From Eunapius fragilis (Eukaryota > Porifera > Demospongiae > Spongillida > Spongillidae), in the NCBI GenBank assembly GCA_963681505.1, contig OY811987.1, positions 2,490,604-2,554,603 of the forward strand: a stretch of 64,000 bases of DNA. The letters are read 5' to 3'. Positions 1-11,000 of this stretch are shown here, piece after piece. Position 1 is the first letter of the stretch. Every line of letters starts with the position of its first letter. A model generated the notes under the pieces. The model saw only the letters and a list, made by a program, of their open reading frames with translations, was not told the origin of the DNA and made no database searches. The translations under genes and the position numbers were made by a program.

Positions 1-925
1 AAAAATAATAGATCAGTTGATGTTAGCTCCAGACTGAGGTGCAGAAATACTCCAATTTAAAAAGAAACAGAACAATTATTAAAGTGTTGCAGGTTGGAAA
101 GTGACTCACAAACATACACATGCAGGGAATTCCTGTGTTACTGGCCATGGGAAGAGGGTCCTTGAAGAATGCAGGTGCAAACAAAGCTCCATTAACCTTC
201 TCAAGTAACGTCTCCTGGTCAAGAACTATTCAGCTATCATCAGCATGGAGGAGGATGATAAATCCTTCATCAACTAAGGTGGTCGGAAGTAATTCTAAAG
301 CATTGGAATTGATACAGAGCATGGAGTTGGCTAAGAAGAACGCAGAAACGTTGTCTTCCAGAAGAGAATTTGAAATGATGGCGGAAGCAAATGGCATTCA
401 TGCGGTCACGGCAGAAGGGCGGCCTTGTTCAAACTAAGTGTCATTTCAGGGACTATGCATTTCACATTTGTGGTGCACACGGTCACCTATAGAAGAAGTG
501 TAAAGACTGGATAGTACAGAAAGTGGAGGAGTCGATCTGAATCATCAACACAGTTAGCTGTGTTCAACAGGATATGGAACAGCAGACAGAATTTTATATT
601 CAGCAATTGCCATCACACAAGCCGTTGCTAGTGTCAGTTTTGATTGATGGGTTAACCTTGGATATGGAAGTGGACTGGTGCAGGCATCCCTTGGTGTCAG
701 AAACCACATTCAGAAGATGAATTGCAAAAGCTCTTCAGTCCAGTTGAGAAATTATTCGGGTGAGCTTATTCCTGCACTGGGTACTATTTATTGATGTTGA
801 GGGTCAGAAGTGGAGTTTAGAATTTTGATAGTAAAGAGCAATGGTGCTAATTTGATGGGTAGAATTTGGCTGTGCGTGATACTGGGGATACTATAGAAGA
901 GGTTAATGCTGTGGTGGGGGAACAA
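1..925 (+). mobile_element. Decayed Ty3/Gypsy gag-protease remnant
   Basis: Broken reading frames on the plus strand show pieces typical of a Gypsy gag-pol junction. Around 438-510 there is a CCHC-like zinc-knuckle stretch (CHFRDYAFHICGAHGHL followed by KKC after a stop). Around 730-890 there is a retropepsin-domain tail (QLRNYSGELIPALG, then an SNGANLMGR-like stretch split by stops and shifts). Such motifs are common to Gypsy elements that lack a chromodomain-type gag. No LTR is visible and the left end is outside the window. A 105-codon open frame at 120-437 is probably part of the same gag remnant, not a host gene. It is not functional. Confidence 0.5.
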
Positions 926-1097
926 CTTCGATGATGAAATCAATATGCATAGTCTACTGTTTGGAGAGATTGGCTACTCTCAGTGGTTATAAAACATACA
1001 TTTATGTTGATCCCAAGGCATATTGCCCAGATTTTGCAATGCTAGGTCTGTCCCTTATCCATGAATCAGTGTGGATGGGTATGAATCCCCTCTACCG

Positions 1098-1290
1098 CTT
1101 TGTATCAAGCAAAGGCAGCCTCTGTGTGTTTGGGAGACTATTTCGGATTGCACAATATTACCATGGCAACAGGGACTGGATAGGGTCTGGACCACTTTGT
1201 ATCAAGCAAAGGCAGCCTCTGTGTGTTTGGGAGACTATTTCGGATTGCACAATATTACCATGGCAACAGGGACTGGATAGGGTCTGGACT
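1098..1290. repeat. Two-copy 97-bp direct duplication
   Basis: The segment beginning CTTTGTATCAAGCAAAGGC at 1098 is repeated from 1195 with almost no change, and both copies end in TAGGGTCTGGA. It is a recent tandem duplication next to the Gypsy remnant. The 127-codon frame at 931-1314 runs through it without recognisable protein similarity and is not called as a gene. Confidence 0.85.
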
Positions 1291-1314
1291 TCTACCATTA
1301 GAACACTATATTAA

Positions 1315-1854
1315 TTGACTTGCATGCATGCAGCAGGCAACCTCTACCTCTATCCATTATACACTCAGCTTTGGAATAGTTTTTGCAATACATGATGCAG
1401 CTGAGACCTGCAGGGGCAGGAGGGTCTCAATGTCAAAATTTGGTTTTCCCTAGCAGTGGGAACTGTGGCAACTGAGATATTGGGACTCAAGGAATTTTCA
1501 CCACCCTAGAACATCAGTCACAGCAGGCAGAACATAAGCCAATTTGCCAAGGAAACTTCTGTCGTATATCAGCGAGTTAGCAGATCAAGTAATGTATTGG
1601 ACAATCCAAAAAATGTATGTATGTTTATTGATATTTTAAGCTCGTGGGGCACTCTAGAAAATTAACTTTTGTTTGGGTATCAACATTAATACTGCACTGG
1701 TTGAAGATGATGTATTGTTGAGATTGAAAAAAGTTGTATTAAAATGACCAACAAGTTACACATAGCCTGGATAGATAGGTGAATAAATATATAGAAGCAC
1801 ACATTGAAACGTAAAGACATGCAGCCCAAGACCTACGCAAGAAAGTGAACATAG
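1315..1854. other. Intergenic, downstream of DDB2
   Basis: No gene or repeat is recognised here. On the minus strand a TTTATT (AATAAA in the transcript) near 1624 is a possible polyadenylation signal for DDB2, about 230 bp past its stop codon. Confidence 0.4.
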
Positions 1855-3159
1855 TTATCGCTTGCTAGGGCACTGTTTCTTTTTTTTCACACACTGCTCC
1901 AGGGTCTTGCCTTGCTTCCTTTTTTGTTTGCGCTGCTGTGTTTGCCCTCTGCCCTTTGCACCAGACTGGCCCGGCAAAATCCCTCTCAGCAAGGCATCAC
2001 CAGACTCTTTGTTGCCCATACCCAGTGCCAATTCATCACTCAAACGGGCCTGCCATAAAAGAGCCGTGTATCCTGTTCCAGACGCAAGATGAGTGCCCTG
2101 GTTATTAAAAGAGTTAACCGGAATGATTCCTTTCACGCTAGGATCATAGAACGACCCGACCACTGCGCCATTGCAGAGGTCAATGAGGTCAACACATCGC
2201 GTCTTGTCAGCATCTTCGACTCCCGGGTACCTCCCGATAACACACAGGTCCTCGTACAACGGATGCCAAGAGGCCTTGATGTGGGTCATGTGCTGAAAAT
2301 GTCTGTGCGGGTGTCTGATAGTGATGGTGGGGGTCTCCCACCTGTTGTACGAGTCGTATACCCGGAGTTCGCTGTTCTGGGCTGTGGTCAAGATGCGACT
2401 CCCGTGGAGGGGGTCAAACTGGGCGGAGCTAATTGGAGCGTCGTGGACCATGGCGGCTAAGGGTTTGGGGTTGGTCCCGCCCATCATCCGGACATCCCAG
2501 AGAGCAACGGTCCTGTCGTTGGAAGACGTCACAAGCAGCCACTCACAAGTGGGACAAAACTCGGCGTGGTGGATCTTGTCCTTGTGCAAGCGGTTGTATT
2601 TCTGCTGGACTATGCCCCCGATGTCCAACACGACGGCACTGCCGGAATTACCGCCAACGAACATGATCCCGCGGGAATGGGCTATTGCGAGACTCGTCCA
2701 CCAGCGCTCGATCGTCATTGTGTCAATGTACACTTCGGAGTGCTTTCCTTCCAAGTCTTGCAAGCAGAAACGTCCGTCGACGGACGTCGTGTACACCATC
2801 GACGGGAATTGCGGATGAAACTTCATCTGTGTGATGGCTCCGTAGCCGTATCCCATGCCTTGGAAGAAAACGTCCTTGGAAGGATCGTCGAAGTTCCAAA
2901 GCAAGATGTCCCCGCCGTGTGACGACACAGCGAGCACGTTGTGATACACAGGGTGCCACTCAATGCATGTGACCCTGCGGTTAAACGGGCTCGCCGTCTT
3001 CTGCACTCCCCACGAGCGAACAGTCTTGACAAAGTCAGTGCGCAGGTAGTCCATCACGGTCTTTCGGAAGGGGGCTGGAGACACTGACGCAGAGTACGTC
3101 TCGCCACGTCCGCAGATGCAATCCAGCAGCGACGGTCTTCCACGGTGCACGAAGGCCAT
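1855..3159 (-). CDS. DDB2: DNA damage-binding protein 2 (DDB2/XPE)
   Basis: This 434-residue protein from one exon is the damage-recognition subunit of the UV-DDB complex. In the nucleus it binds UV photoproducts and docks on DDB1-CUL4 ubiquitin ligase to start global-genome nucleotide excision repair. It aligns along the propeller with vertebrate DDB2: the helical lead-in (residues 30-58), the first blade with ASPFNRRVTCIEWHP (56-70), the DWD box ending in WDVR (221-224) that contacts DDB1, and the HPHRHFQHMT hairpin. FQH (288-290) is the triplet that vertebrate DDB2 inserts at the lesion. The disordered basic N-terminus of vertebrate DDB2 is absent, and there is instead a lysine/arginine-rich tail (residues about 400-434). 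The start at 3159 is the first in-frame ATG and leaves only 90 bp to the divergent MUS81 start. An intronless copy could be a retrocopy, but it has no stops and keeps the key residues. Confidence 0.96.
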   Translation of the reverse strand: MAFVHRGRPSLLDCICGRGETYSASVSPAPFRKTVMDYLRTDFVKTVRSWGVQKTASPFNRRVTCIEWHPVYHNVLAVSSHGGDILLWNFDDPSKDVFFQGMGYGYGAITQMKFHPQFPSMVYTTSVDGRFCLQDLEGKHSEVYIDTMTIERWWTSLAIAHSRGIMFVGGNSGSAVVLDIGGIVQQKYNRLHKDKIHHAEFCPTCEWLLVTSSNDRTVALWDVRMMGGTNPKPLAAMVHDAPISSAQFDPLHGSRILTTAQNSELRVYDSYNRWETPTITIRHPHRHFQHMTHIKASWHPLYEDLCVIGRYPGVEDADKTRCVDLIDLCNGAVVGSFYDPSVKGIIPVNSFNNQGTHLASGTGYTALLWQARLSDELALGMGNKESGDALLRGILPGQSGAKGRGQTQQRKQKRKQGKTLEQCVKKKKQCPSKR

Positions 3160-3249
3160 GGATTAAAGGTTGTGGCACGTGTGGGCGAATCTGTAATTAC
3201 GTAACTGTTAGTAGCAATCGTTTTTTTTAACCCTTTGGTGGTGCAGCGT
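3160..3249. promoter_or_regulatory. Shared DDB2-MUS81 divergent promoter
   Basis: Only 90 bp separate the DDB2 ATG (minus) from the MUS81 ATG (plus, 3250). Both transcripts must start in or close to this segment, or in the opposite gene's first exon. It contains a TTACGTAA palindrome (about 3196-3203, a perfect PAR bZIP/CREB-like core) and a T tract at 3221-3228. No TATA box is clear. Joint regulation is inferred. Confidence 0.6.
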
Positions 3250-5386
3250 ATGGCCGCTGCGATTGGACGTCGCAGGAGACGTTCAAAGGGTCCGTGTCCT
3301 AATTCGTTGTTTGTGCGTTGGGTCGAGGAATGGAGAGACGAGGCGAGAGAAAAAGGCATGAAAACCCAATACGCCTATGCTAAGGTGCTACATCCACTAG
3401 TGTTTAATTTTAATAACAGTAAGAGTATAGCTAGTCCCAAAATTCTCAACGTTTCGGCGCACTTTTAATATGTGTGCTGTACTACATCATAGGCTCTGGA
3501 ATCATTAAAGAAGTACCCTCTGCCGCTGCAGAGTGGCCAGGAGGCAAGGATACTTAGCCACATAGGTACATACCAGAGACTACAACCTCATGCATTATCT
3601 CTGCTAAGATCCGTAGCTAAAACCGTATTTCTTCAGACATTTCAGTGTTTTTCGAATTCCAGGCGAGGCCCTTGCCAAAAAATTAGACAAAAAGTTAGAA
3701 GAATACCGCAATAGCAGCAAGGCTGATTCAGACGTACAGAGTGGTGGGCCGTCTGACACTCCGAGTTCGTCAGATTCGCGGCCAGTTGGTGATGTTGGAC
3801 GCGTTAGCAGTACAGTAGAAGTCCAAGAAAGCAGCACCATGCCAACCAAAAAGGTATGTCACTGTGTACCACCAGTATCGATATCAAGTTTTTAATTTAA
3901 TCAAGTTTTTAATTTTTTACTATACTAGTAATGGAGTTATAGACCACTAGTACATGTAGGCTGTCATCTGGAGTATAGACCACTAGTACATGTAGGCTGT
4001 CATCTGGAGTATAGACCACTAGTACATGTAGGCTGTCATCTGGAGTATAGACCACTAGTACATGTAGGCTGTCATCTGGAGTATAGACCACTAGTACATG
4101 TAGGCTGTCATCTGGAGTATAGACCACTAGTACATGTAGGCTGTCATCTGGAGTATAGACCACTAGTACATGTAGGCTGTCATCTGGAGTGTAGACCACT
4201 AGTACATGTAGGCTGTCATCTGGAGTATAGACCACTAGTACATGTAGGCTGTCATCTGGAGTATAGACCACTAGTACATGTAGGCTGTCATCTGGAGTAT
4301 AGACCACTAGTACATGTAGGCTGTCATCTGGAGTGTAGACCACTAGTACATGTAGGCTGTCATCTGGAGTATAGACCACTAGTACATGTAGGCTGTCATC
4401 TGGAGTGTAGACCACTAGTACATGTAGGCTGTCATCTGTCTGTGCTCTCTTTTTTTAAAGAGGGGGGGGGTGTTTGAAATGTAGCCGTATGATGTGAACT
4501 GGGGCTTACTGCATGTGATGTACCTTATGATGCTGGGCACTGGGGCATACTGTATGGTGTGAGCTGAGGTTATCAAAACTGCCCAACGTCAGATGTTCCA
4601 CCAACTCACGCTGCACACACTTCTTAAACAACTCCTACATGCTGTAGCGTCTTTTGCTCCCACCCTCTCCTGGGTTAACAATGGTTGGAGCACCCTATCC
4701 TCTCCTGGGTTAACAATGGTTGGAGCACCCTATCCTCTCCTGGGTTAACAATGGTTGGAGCACCGTATCCTCTCCTGGGTTAATAATGGTTGGAGCACCC
4801 TATCCTCTCCTGGGTTAACAATGGTTGGAGCACCCTATCCTCTCCTGGGTTAACACCATAACAATGTAGCTAGATGCGAAGATGAACATATCAAGTGTGT
4901 TGATTTATTGCAGAGAAGGAAAGCCTCTGATGAGTACATACCCTTTTATCGCTCTGGACCATATGCCCTTCTTGTAGCACTTCACAACGCAACAGAACAG
5001 GTGTGTATAATCCCTTCCCCCTCCTGCATGGCTGCATTCCCCCTCTACTGCTCCCCTTCTCCTCCCCATCCCCTCTCCTCTCCTCATCCCCTCTCCTCTT
5101 CTCTCCTCTCCTCATCCCCTCTCCTCTTCTCTCCTCATCCCCTCTCCTTTTCTCTCCTCCCTATTCCCCTCTTCTGCTCTCCTCCATTCCCATCCTCTGC
5201 TCTCCTCCCCATTCCCTCCTCCCCATTTCCCTCTCCTCCCCATTCCCTCTCCTCCCCATTCTTCTCCCTTCCATCCTTAGTTACACATTGTCATTGTTTG
5301 TGCAGCGCCCTGGTTACCCTGGATACCTTCACAAGCTAGAGCTGCAAAACGAGGCACAGAAATACTGTGACACTTCTTTCACTGTT
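3250..5386 (+). CDS. MUS81: MUS81 exons 1-5: N-terminal HhH domain and linker
   Basis: Exon 1 begins [20 protein letters not shown]; the CPN-LFVRW-EEWRDEA pattern is the N-terminal helix-hairpin-helix that binds SLX4 in vertebrates. Exon 2 continues with [20 protein letters not shown], matching the vertebrate YPLPL-SG-EAKIL segment, and exon 3 gives [15 protein letters not shown] followed by a serine-rich linker. Exons 4 and 5 ([18 protein letters not shown] and [16 protein letters not shown]) are the start of the winged-helix domain. The start at 3250 is the first ATG downstream of DDB2 and gives an N-terminus of family length. Introns 2 and 4 are short; intron 3 (3854-4913) holds two minisatellites. 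Confidence 0.92.
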
Positions 5387-5404
5387 GTAAGTTCATACAC
5401 ACAT

Positions 5405-5469
<65 letters not shown>

Positions 5470-7963
5470 ACAAGCGCATAGATAATGTACATATTTCAAG
5501 AAACCATATATTATAATATATAAGATCGAAGCAGTTATTATAAAATTTGCAGGATGGAGCATCAAAGTGTTGACTCGTGCAATTAAAATATACGTGTAAT
5601 TAAAAATTCAGGCCACTGTAACTTCATGATGGACAGACTAATTTTCCAGTGTGTAAGAAAGAATTTGTAGAGGACATAGGTTTCCGTTAGAATATGAAAT
5701 AATTTGAAAACTTGGGGGAAAATGCGCTAGGTCCCTTTTCGCTGGCTCGACCCACAGTTATATTTGTGTATACTTGTTAGTTTACATTGTAGTTTTACCA
5801 CGTGATAACTAATCATGGTCCTTAAAAAGTTAATGGCAGCGAGGCGTCGCGTAGCCGCTGTATTAGCTGCAGCTGCACTCCTCGCCACGGTGGGAATGTA
5901 CCAGAGATGGCCTGTCGGCTTGCAGAAGCCGGACCAGCAGCAGCGGGATAGCACGTGGGTATTGGCGCTCTCTGACGTGGAAATCGAGCCCCCGCGTAGC
6001 GCCATCAGCCTTCGAAGGCCCGCCAACCTATCAACTGTGTGGACCGCCGCTGCAGAGGGGACCAAGGTGTGGAAGGCAGGCACCTTCTGTCGGGACTTCG
6101 TCGAAGACACGTTCACGGTTCCCCTGAACGTCTGCAGCAGCGGACGCCAAGTCAGTTGCTACGGCTCCATCTATTCCTCCGTGATGGCTCAGTGCACGTT
6201 CGAGAACATCCTCCTCCGACCCGCCGTCGCGTACGACACCCTGGCGTGGGGGGACCGGGACAAGCGGACCCCCGGGAGCAACGCCACCCAGCTCGTTAGC
6301 TTGCCTGACGCCCACTGCGGGGGCGCCGACACCCGCTCTCTGGACCTCGTCACGCAGCGGTTCGACCCCGTCCGCGTGATGGCGCGCGAGGCCCTCAGGA
6401 GCGACTTGGCTCGACCCGACGACTGCGATGCGTGGGTGGAAGAGCCCACTTACGTCTTCACTAGTTCGTGCGAGCACGTGTACTTCCGTTTCATGTCGTG
6501 GTACGGCGCGTTCAAGGCGCTGCTCGACCGCGGTTCGATCGGAAGCCATAAGATGTTGCGATTGGACGAAACCCACCACGCCTACATGTTCGCCGACTTC
6601 GAGCGAAAGCTGTTTCCGGGCTTGTATCCGGTCCAGGAGCTGCGAGAGAAGCGATTGTGTTTTAGGAAGCTGATTACCGCACCGTGGATGTACTCCAGCG
6701 TGCCTTTCGAGTGCAAGCAGAAGAAGCGGCTGCGAGGGAGATGCTACAGCTGCAATAGCAGGAACAGCAGCGCCCACTCGTCCTTCTTCCTCTTCCGCAA
6801 GCACGTGTTGAGCACGTGCGCCGTGGACGACGCGACACCGTCCCCTGGCAGCTACCGCGACCCGAAGAAGATTATAGTGATACTCCGGAAACAGTACAAG
6901 AGACACCCTTTTGATACGGGCAAGATAGAGCGGGTCCTGCAGAACGAAGGGAACCTGGTCACTGGTATCATGAGACACTTCCCAGGCGCTGACGTGGAAG
7001 GGATCCATCCAGAGGACCTAGACATCTGCCAGCAGATTGCTGCCGTGCACAGTGCGGACATCTTGGTGGGTCTCCACGGTGCTGGCCTTGTTCACCTGTG
7101 GTGGCTGAGGGACAGTGCGCTCCTATTGGAACTGGTACCGGGGTATGAGAGGGATAACCCCACCTTCCGCATGCTCTCGGCCCTTACGGGTACGAGGTAC
7201 ATAGGATTCAACATGGAGGACAGGAGCGTGTCAAAGTACATCATGAATGTGAATGTGACCAAAGTGCTGCAAACGTTGGACAGTGCACTCGCTTCTCATC
7301 ACCTTAGCTAGCCTTGCTGTTTCATTTTTCAATTAACCCTTTCTGCTCTCTCCTTCTCTAATGGTACTTTAGACCTGGTCCTTTGGTGTTGAGGATTTTT
7401 TAAAAATTTTTCATACATATTACAACCAAGTTATTTCAATGCCAATGCAACCTTTATACAGGTTGCAGGCAAAGTTGTACAGCCAAATGAAGAGTAATGC
7501 AGGATACTATTACACCCCTACAAGGGTACTATTACAGCCTAATGCAGGGTACTATTACACCCCTACAAGGGTACTATTACAGCCTAATGCAGGGTACTAT
7601 TACACCCCTACAAGGGTACTATTACAGCCTAATGCAGGGTACTATTACACCCCTACAGCCTAATGCGACACCTAATGCAGGGTACTATTACACCCCTACA
7701 GCCTAATGCAGGGCAGGGTACTATTACACCCCCTACAGCCAAATGCAGGATCCTATTACACTGCTTGGAGCTCCATGTCTTCACTCACCAGACGTGGGCT
7801 AATCAATAAAGTTGGAAACCCAGCCAGGTGAGTGAACAGTACTAAGAACCCCCACTGTTTATTGTTTAATGTAATCCCTATAGTATTGCTATGCTAGAAG
7901 CGCTTACCAATGATCATGTACTCTAGAATGTGTGTACTGTATGTGTGTGAATGTTGCCTTATG

Positions 7964-8002
<39 letters not shown>

Positions 8003-11000
8003 TGCTTGCTTTAATATTTTCAAGTGAGATTATCCACTTGAAGCTTATGGTGTGGGGGAGGGGTCATGATGAGGAGTTGTCGCAAAAAATTACTGGTACC
8101 TCGCATCTCGTTCCCTCCTTATATGGTTTGTCTTGTTCCCTCCTTATATGGTTTGTCTTGTTCCCTATATGGTTTGTCTTGTTCCCTCCTTATATGGTTT
8201 GTCTTGTTCCCTCCTTATATGGTGTGTCTTCCTTATATGGTGTTTCAGGTATATACTGACTGATGCAGGGGCAGCACTTGCTTTAAGGCTTCTTGATGGC
8301 AGTACAGTTGTCACGGAGACAGTTCAAGCACCATTACCTACTTCTGCGTCCCCCATGGAAGGTAAATGAATTGGTTAAGTAACTGCATCAAGGCCCTCCG
8401 ATATTAAATTGAAAACGTGGCCAAATATTCTAGATGGTTATAACTAATGAAACACTTGAAGCACTTGATTTAAATTTTTATTGAATGAAACAAATAACTG
8501 CATTAATGTATAATGATTTCAATTTCATTAGGATACCATAATATTTTCAAACTAACAAGTTGATACAACAGAAATCAAGTTGGTGTTGGGCTCATTCTAG
8601 AAACATCCGGTATATGTAATTAAAGGACTTCTCCACATGTACAACATGTACATGTAGATATCTTGCATGTATTTAGTTAAAATTAAAGTGCAGGGTTAAA
8701 GCCCTTCTGCTACTAGTTTATTCCAGGGTACCATTTAAATTTTTTTCTATGTATATGTTAGTGTATAACTGTGTCGTTATATGCTCCATCGTCATAGTAA
8801 CATCTTTTCCTTACTTTCTGCAGAGGAAGAAGCTACTAGTGATGGTGATAGTATTCCCAATGAGAAGGCTTTGCCAGGAGCGTCCAGTTCTAAGAAGAGC
8901 CATCTTGGAGTGTATGCCATATCACAATGCATCTTGTTAACCCTATTCACCTGATGTCCCGTACGAAGGACAAATGTCTTGCGTAAGGGACAATTTTTGA
9001 AGCCCTTTTTATACGTGACCTCAGTAAACTTTGTACTAAAAATCGCGGAAGCGGGCAGTTCTCGAGTTGTTCTCGCTGGTGGTGCGTCTTTTGTAAAGGG
9101 TAACGGAAAAGATTGGGACCGGAGGTAGGGCAAAGCGTACCTTGCGCGGGTACGCTTTGCCCTACCTCCGGTCCCAATCTTTTACGTTAACCTTTACAAA
9201 ACACGCACCACCAGCGAGAACAACTCGAGAACTGCTTGCTTCCGCGATTTTTAGTACAAGGTTTACTGAGGTCACGTATAAAAAGGGCTTCAAAAATTGT
9301 CCCTTACGCAAGACCTTCGTACGGGACATCAGGTGAATAGCCTGGGTTAATCAATCCCACATGTATGTCTTGTTGCTCTAATGATAAGCTGACATCCATC
9401 ACAAGTGAGCCTTTGCACATGTATTGATAGTTATTAAATTATTGTAGCTCTTGATAGAGAACTACATGTAGTGCTTCATTAACTGAGGTAGGGTCAGTCA
9501 ATTTTTCATATCTTGGGTTAAAGAACACAAAGGATTTTCTTCTGGTGCTTAAAACGGGGACAAGTTTAAAAGGAACAATGTTAATAGGGAGGTGGTAGGG
9601 CCTTGTGTGGTAATGAAAGGAGGTGTTGTAAAGAATGGGAGTGGTCCAGGTCCTATTATAAGAAGAAGAAAGGGTCTGCTCTATAATGATCAGGAGCTAA
9701 TTATAGTTACAAATGTACGTGGATGGATATTGGCTCTGCGTTATAATGATCAGGAGCTAATTTTAGTTACGCGGATGGATATTAGCTCATCTAGTTGAAT
9801 GTGGTGTGCATGAGATACAATAGCATTTATTCTGCAGGTCAGGACTTCATTTCTGGTATGTCACTCCTGAGGGTAGGTGTGTCAGTAGGAAGGACCAGGC
9901 TGCTGTCACCTTCAATGGTATGACCTGTATTGAGTGTTCTTAATAGAGTGCACCAATCCTACATTATTGCTTTGGGTGTGAGATGGGAGGAATTAAGTGC
10001 CCATACTCCATAAACTTTCATGTGTAGTTATCAGAGTAAGTGATTTGTTGATTTGATATATAATTAGTGCTATTGATAATGGATGGATTGTTTTTCGGTA
10101 GGACAAATGTGTCATATGATAAATGTACTCGTAGTGTGCACTAATGGCTTCTTGTTCATGCATCCTTATGTTTATTATTCCTTAGACAAACTTTCAGTGG
10201 GGTTCTTGATGAAGTGCAACAAAAAACAGCTGGAGCTCTCAGGAATAACGTATGCCTTGGATGACAACAGGTATAGGTGTATGTGTGTGTGTGTATGTGC
10301 ATAGTTTGTGTGTAGTGTGTGTGTTGCTTATGTTTTATACATATACATGCATTACATGTATATCTTGCTCATGCTGTGTACCCATGTGACAAGTTGGGAG
10401 TGGGATATTATGGTGGCATCGCAGTAGCAAGGGGGTGAAACATAGTGAAGATATAATGTACAGTCTGTACATACATGTGATATTAATATTACAGTTTGCA
10501 TGTCGACTGTTCGTTACATGTCATTGCATTTATGCACAGCGATGTGTTCATTGCATCTGATCAGAACTGTTTACAACCTGGTGTAGTACAACGGGGTGGT
10601 ACTGGGGTAGTACGGGGTGGTACTGGGGGATGTATTGGGGTAGTACGGGGTGGTACTGGGGGATGTATTGGGGTAGTACGGGGTGGTACTGGGGGATGTA
10701 TTGGGGTAGTACGGGGTGGTACTGGGGGATGTATTGGGGTAGTACGGGGTGGTACTGGGGGATGTATTGGGGTAGTACGGGGTGGTACTAGGGGATGTAT
10801 TGGGGTAGTACGGGGTGGTACTGGGGGAGTATTGGGGTAGTATGGGGTGGTACTAGGGGATGTATTGGGGTAGTACGGGGTGGTACTGGGGGAGTATTGG
10901 GGTAGTACGGGGTGGTACTAGGGGATGTATTGGGGTAGTACGGGGTGGTACTGGGGGAGTATTGGTGTGGTACGGGGTGGTACTGGGGGATGTATTGGGG

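Noticed and set aside
3637-3662. Earlier acceptor (3636) for MUS81 exon 3
   Set aside because: Phase does not fit exon 2; the acceptor at 3661-3662 joins [14 protein letters not shown] in frame as in the family.
3909-4415. 168-codon minus-strand frame of repeated [12 protein letters not shown]
   Set aside because: It is the 36-bp intronic minisatellite read in a stop-free frame; period divisible by three.
5550-5595. GCAG|GATGGAGCATCAAAGTG as MUS81 exon 6
   Set aside because: It gives a WSIKVL stretch only in a phase that does not match exon 5; the 7739-7827 segment has the true YTAWSSM motif in the right phase.
6031-7008. 325-codon minus-strand frame
   Set aside because: Shadow of the GC-rich glycosyltransferase gene on the plus strand, which has the recognisable domain.
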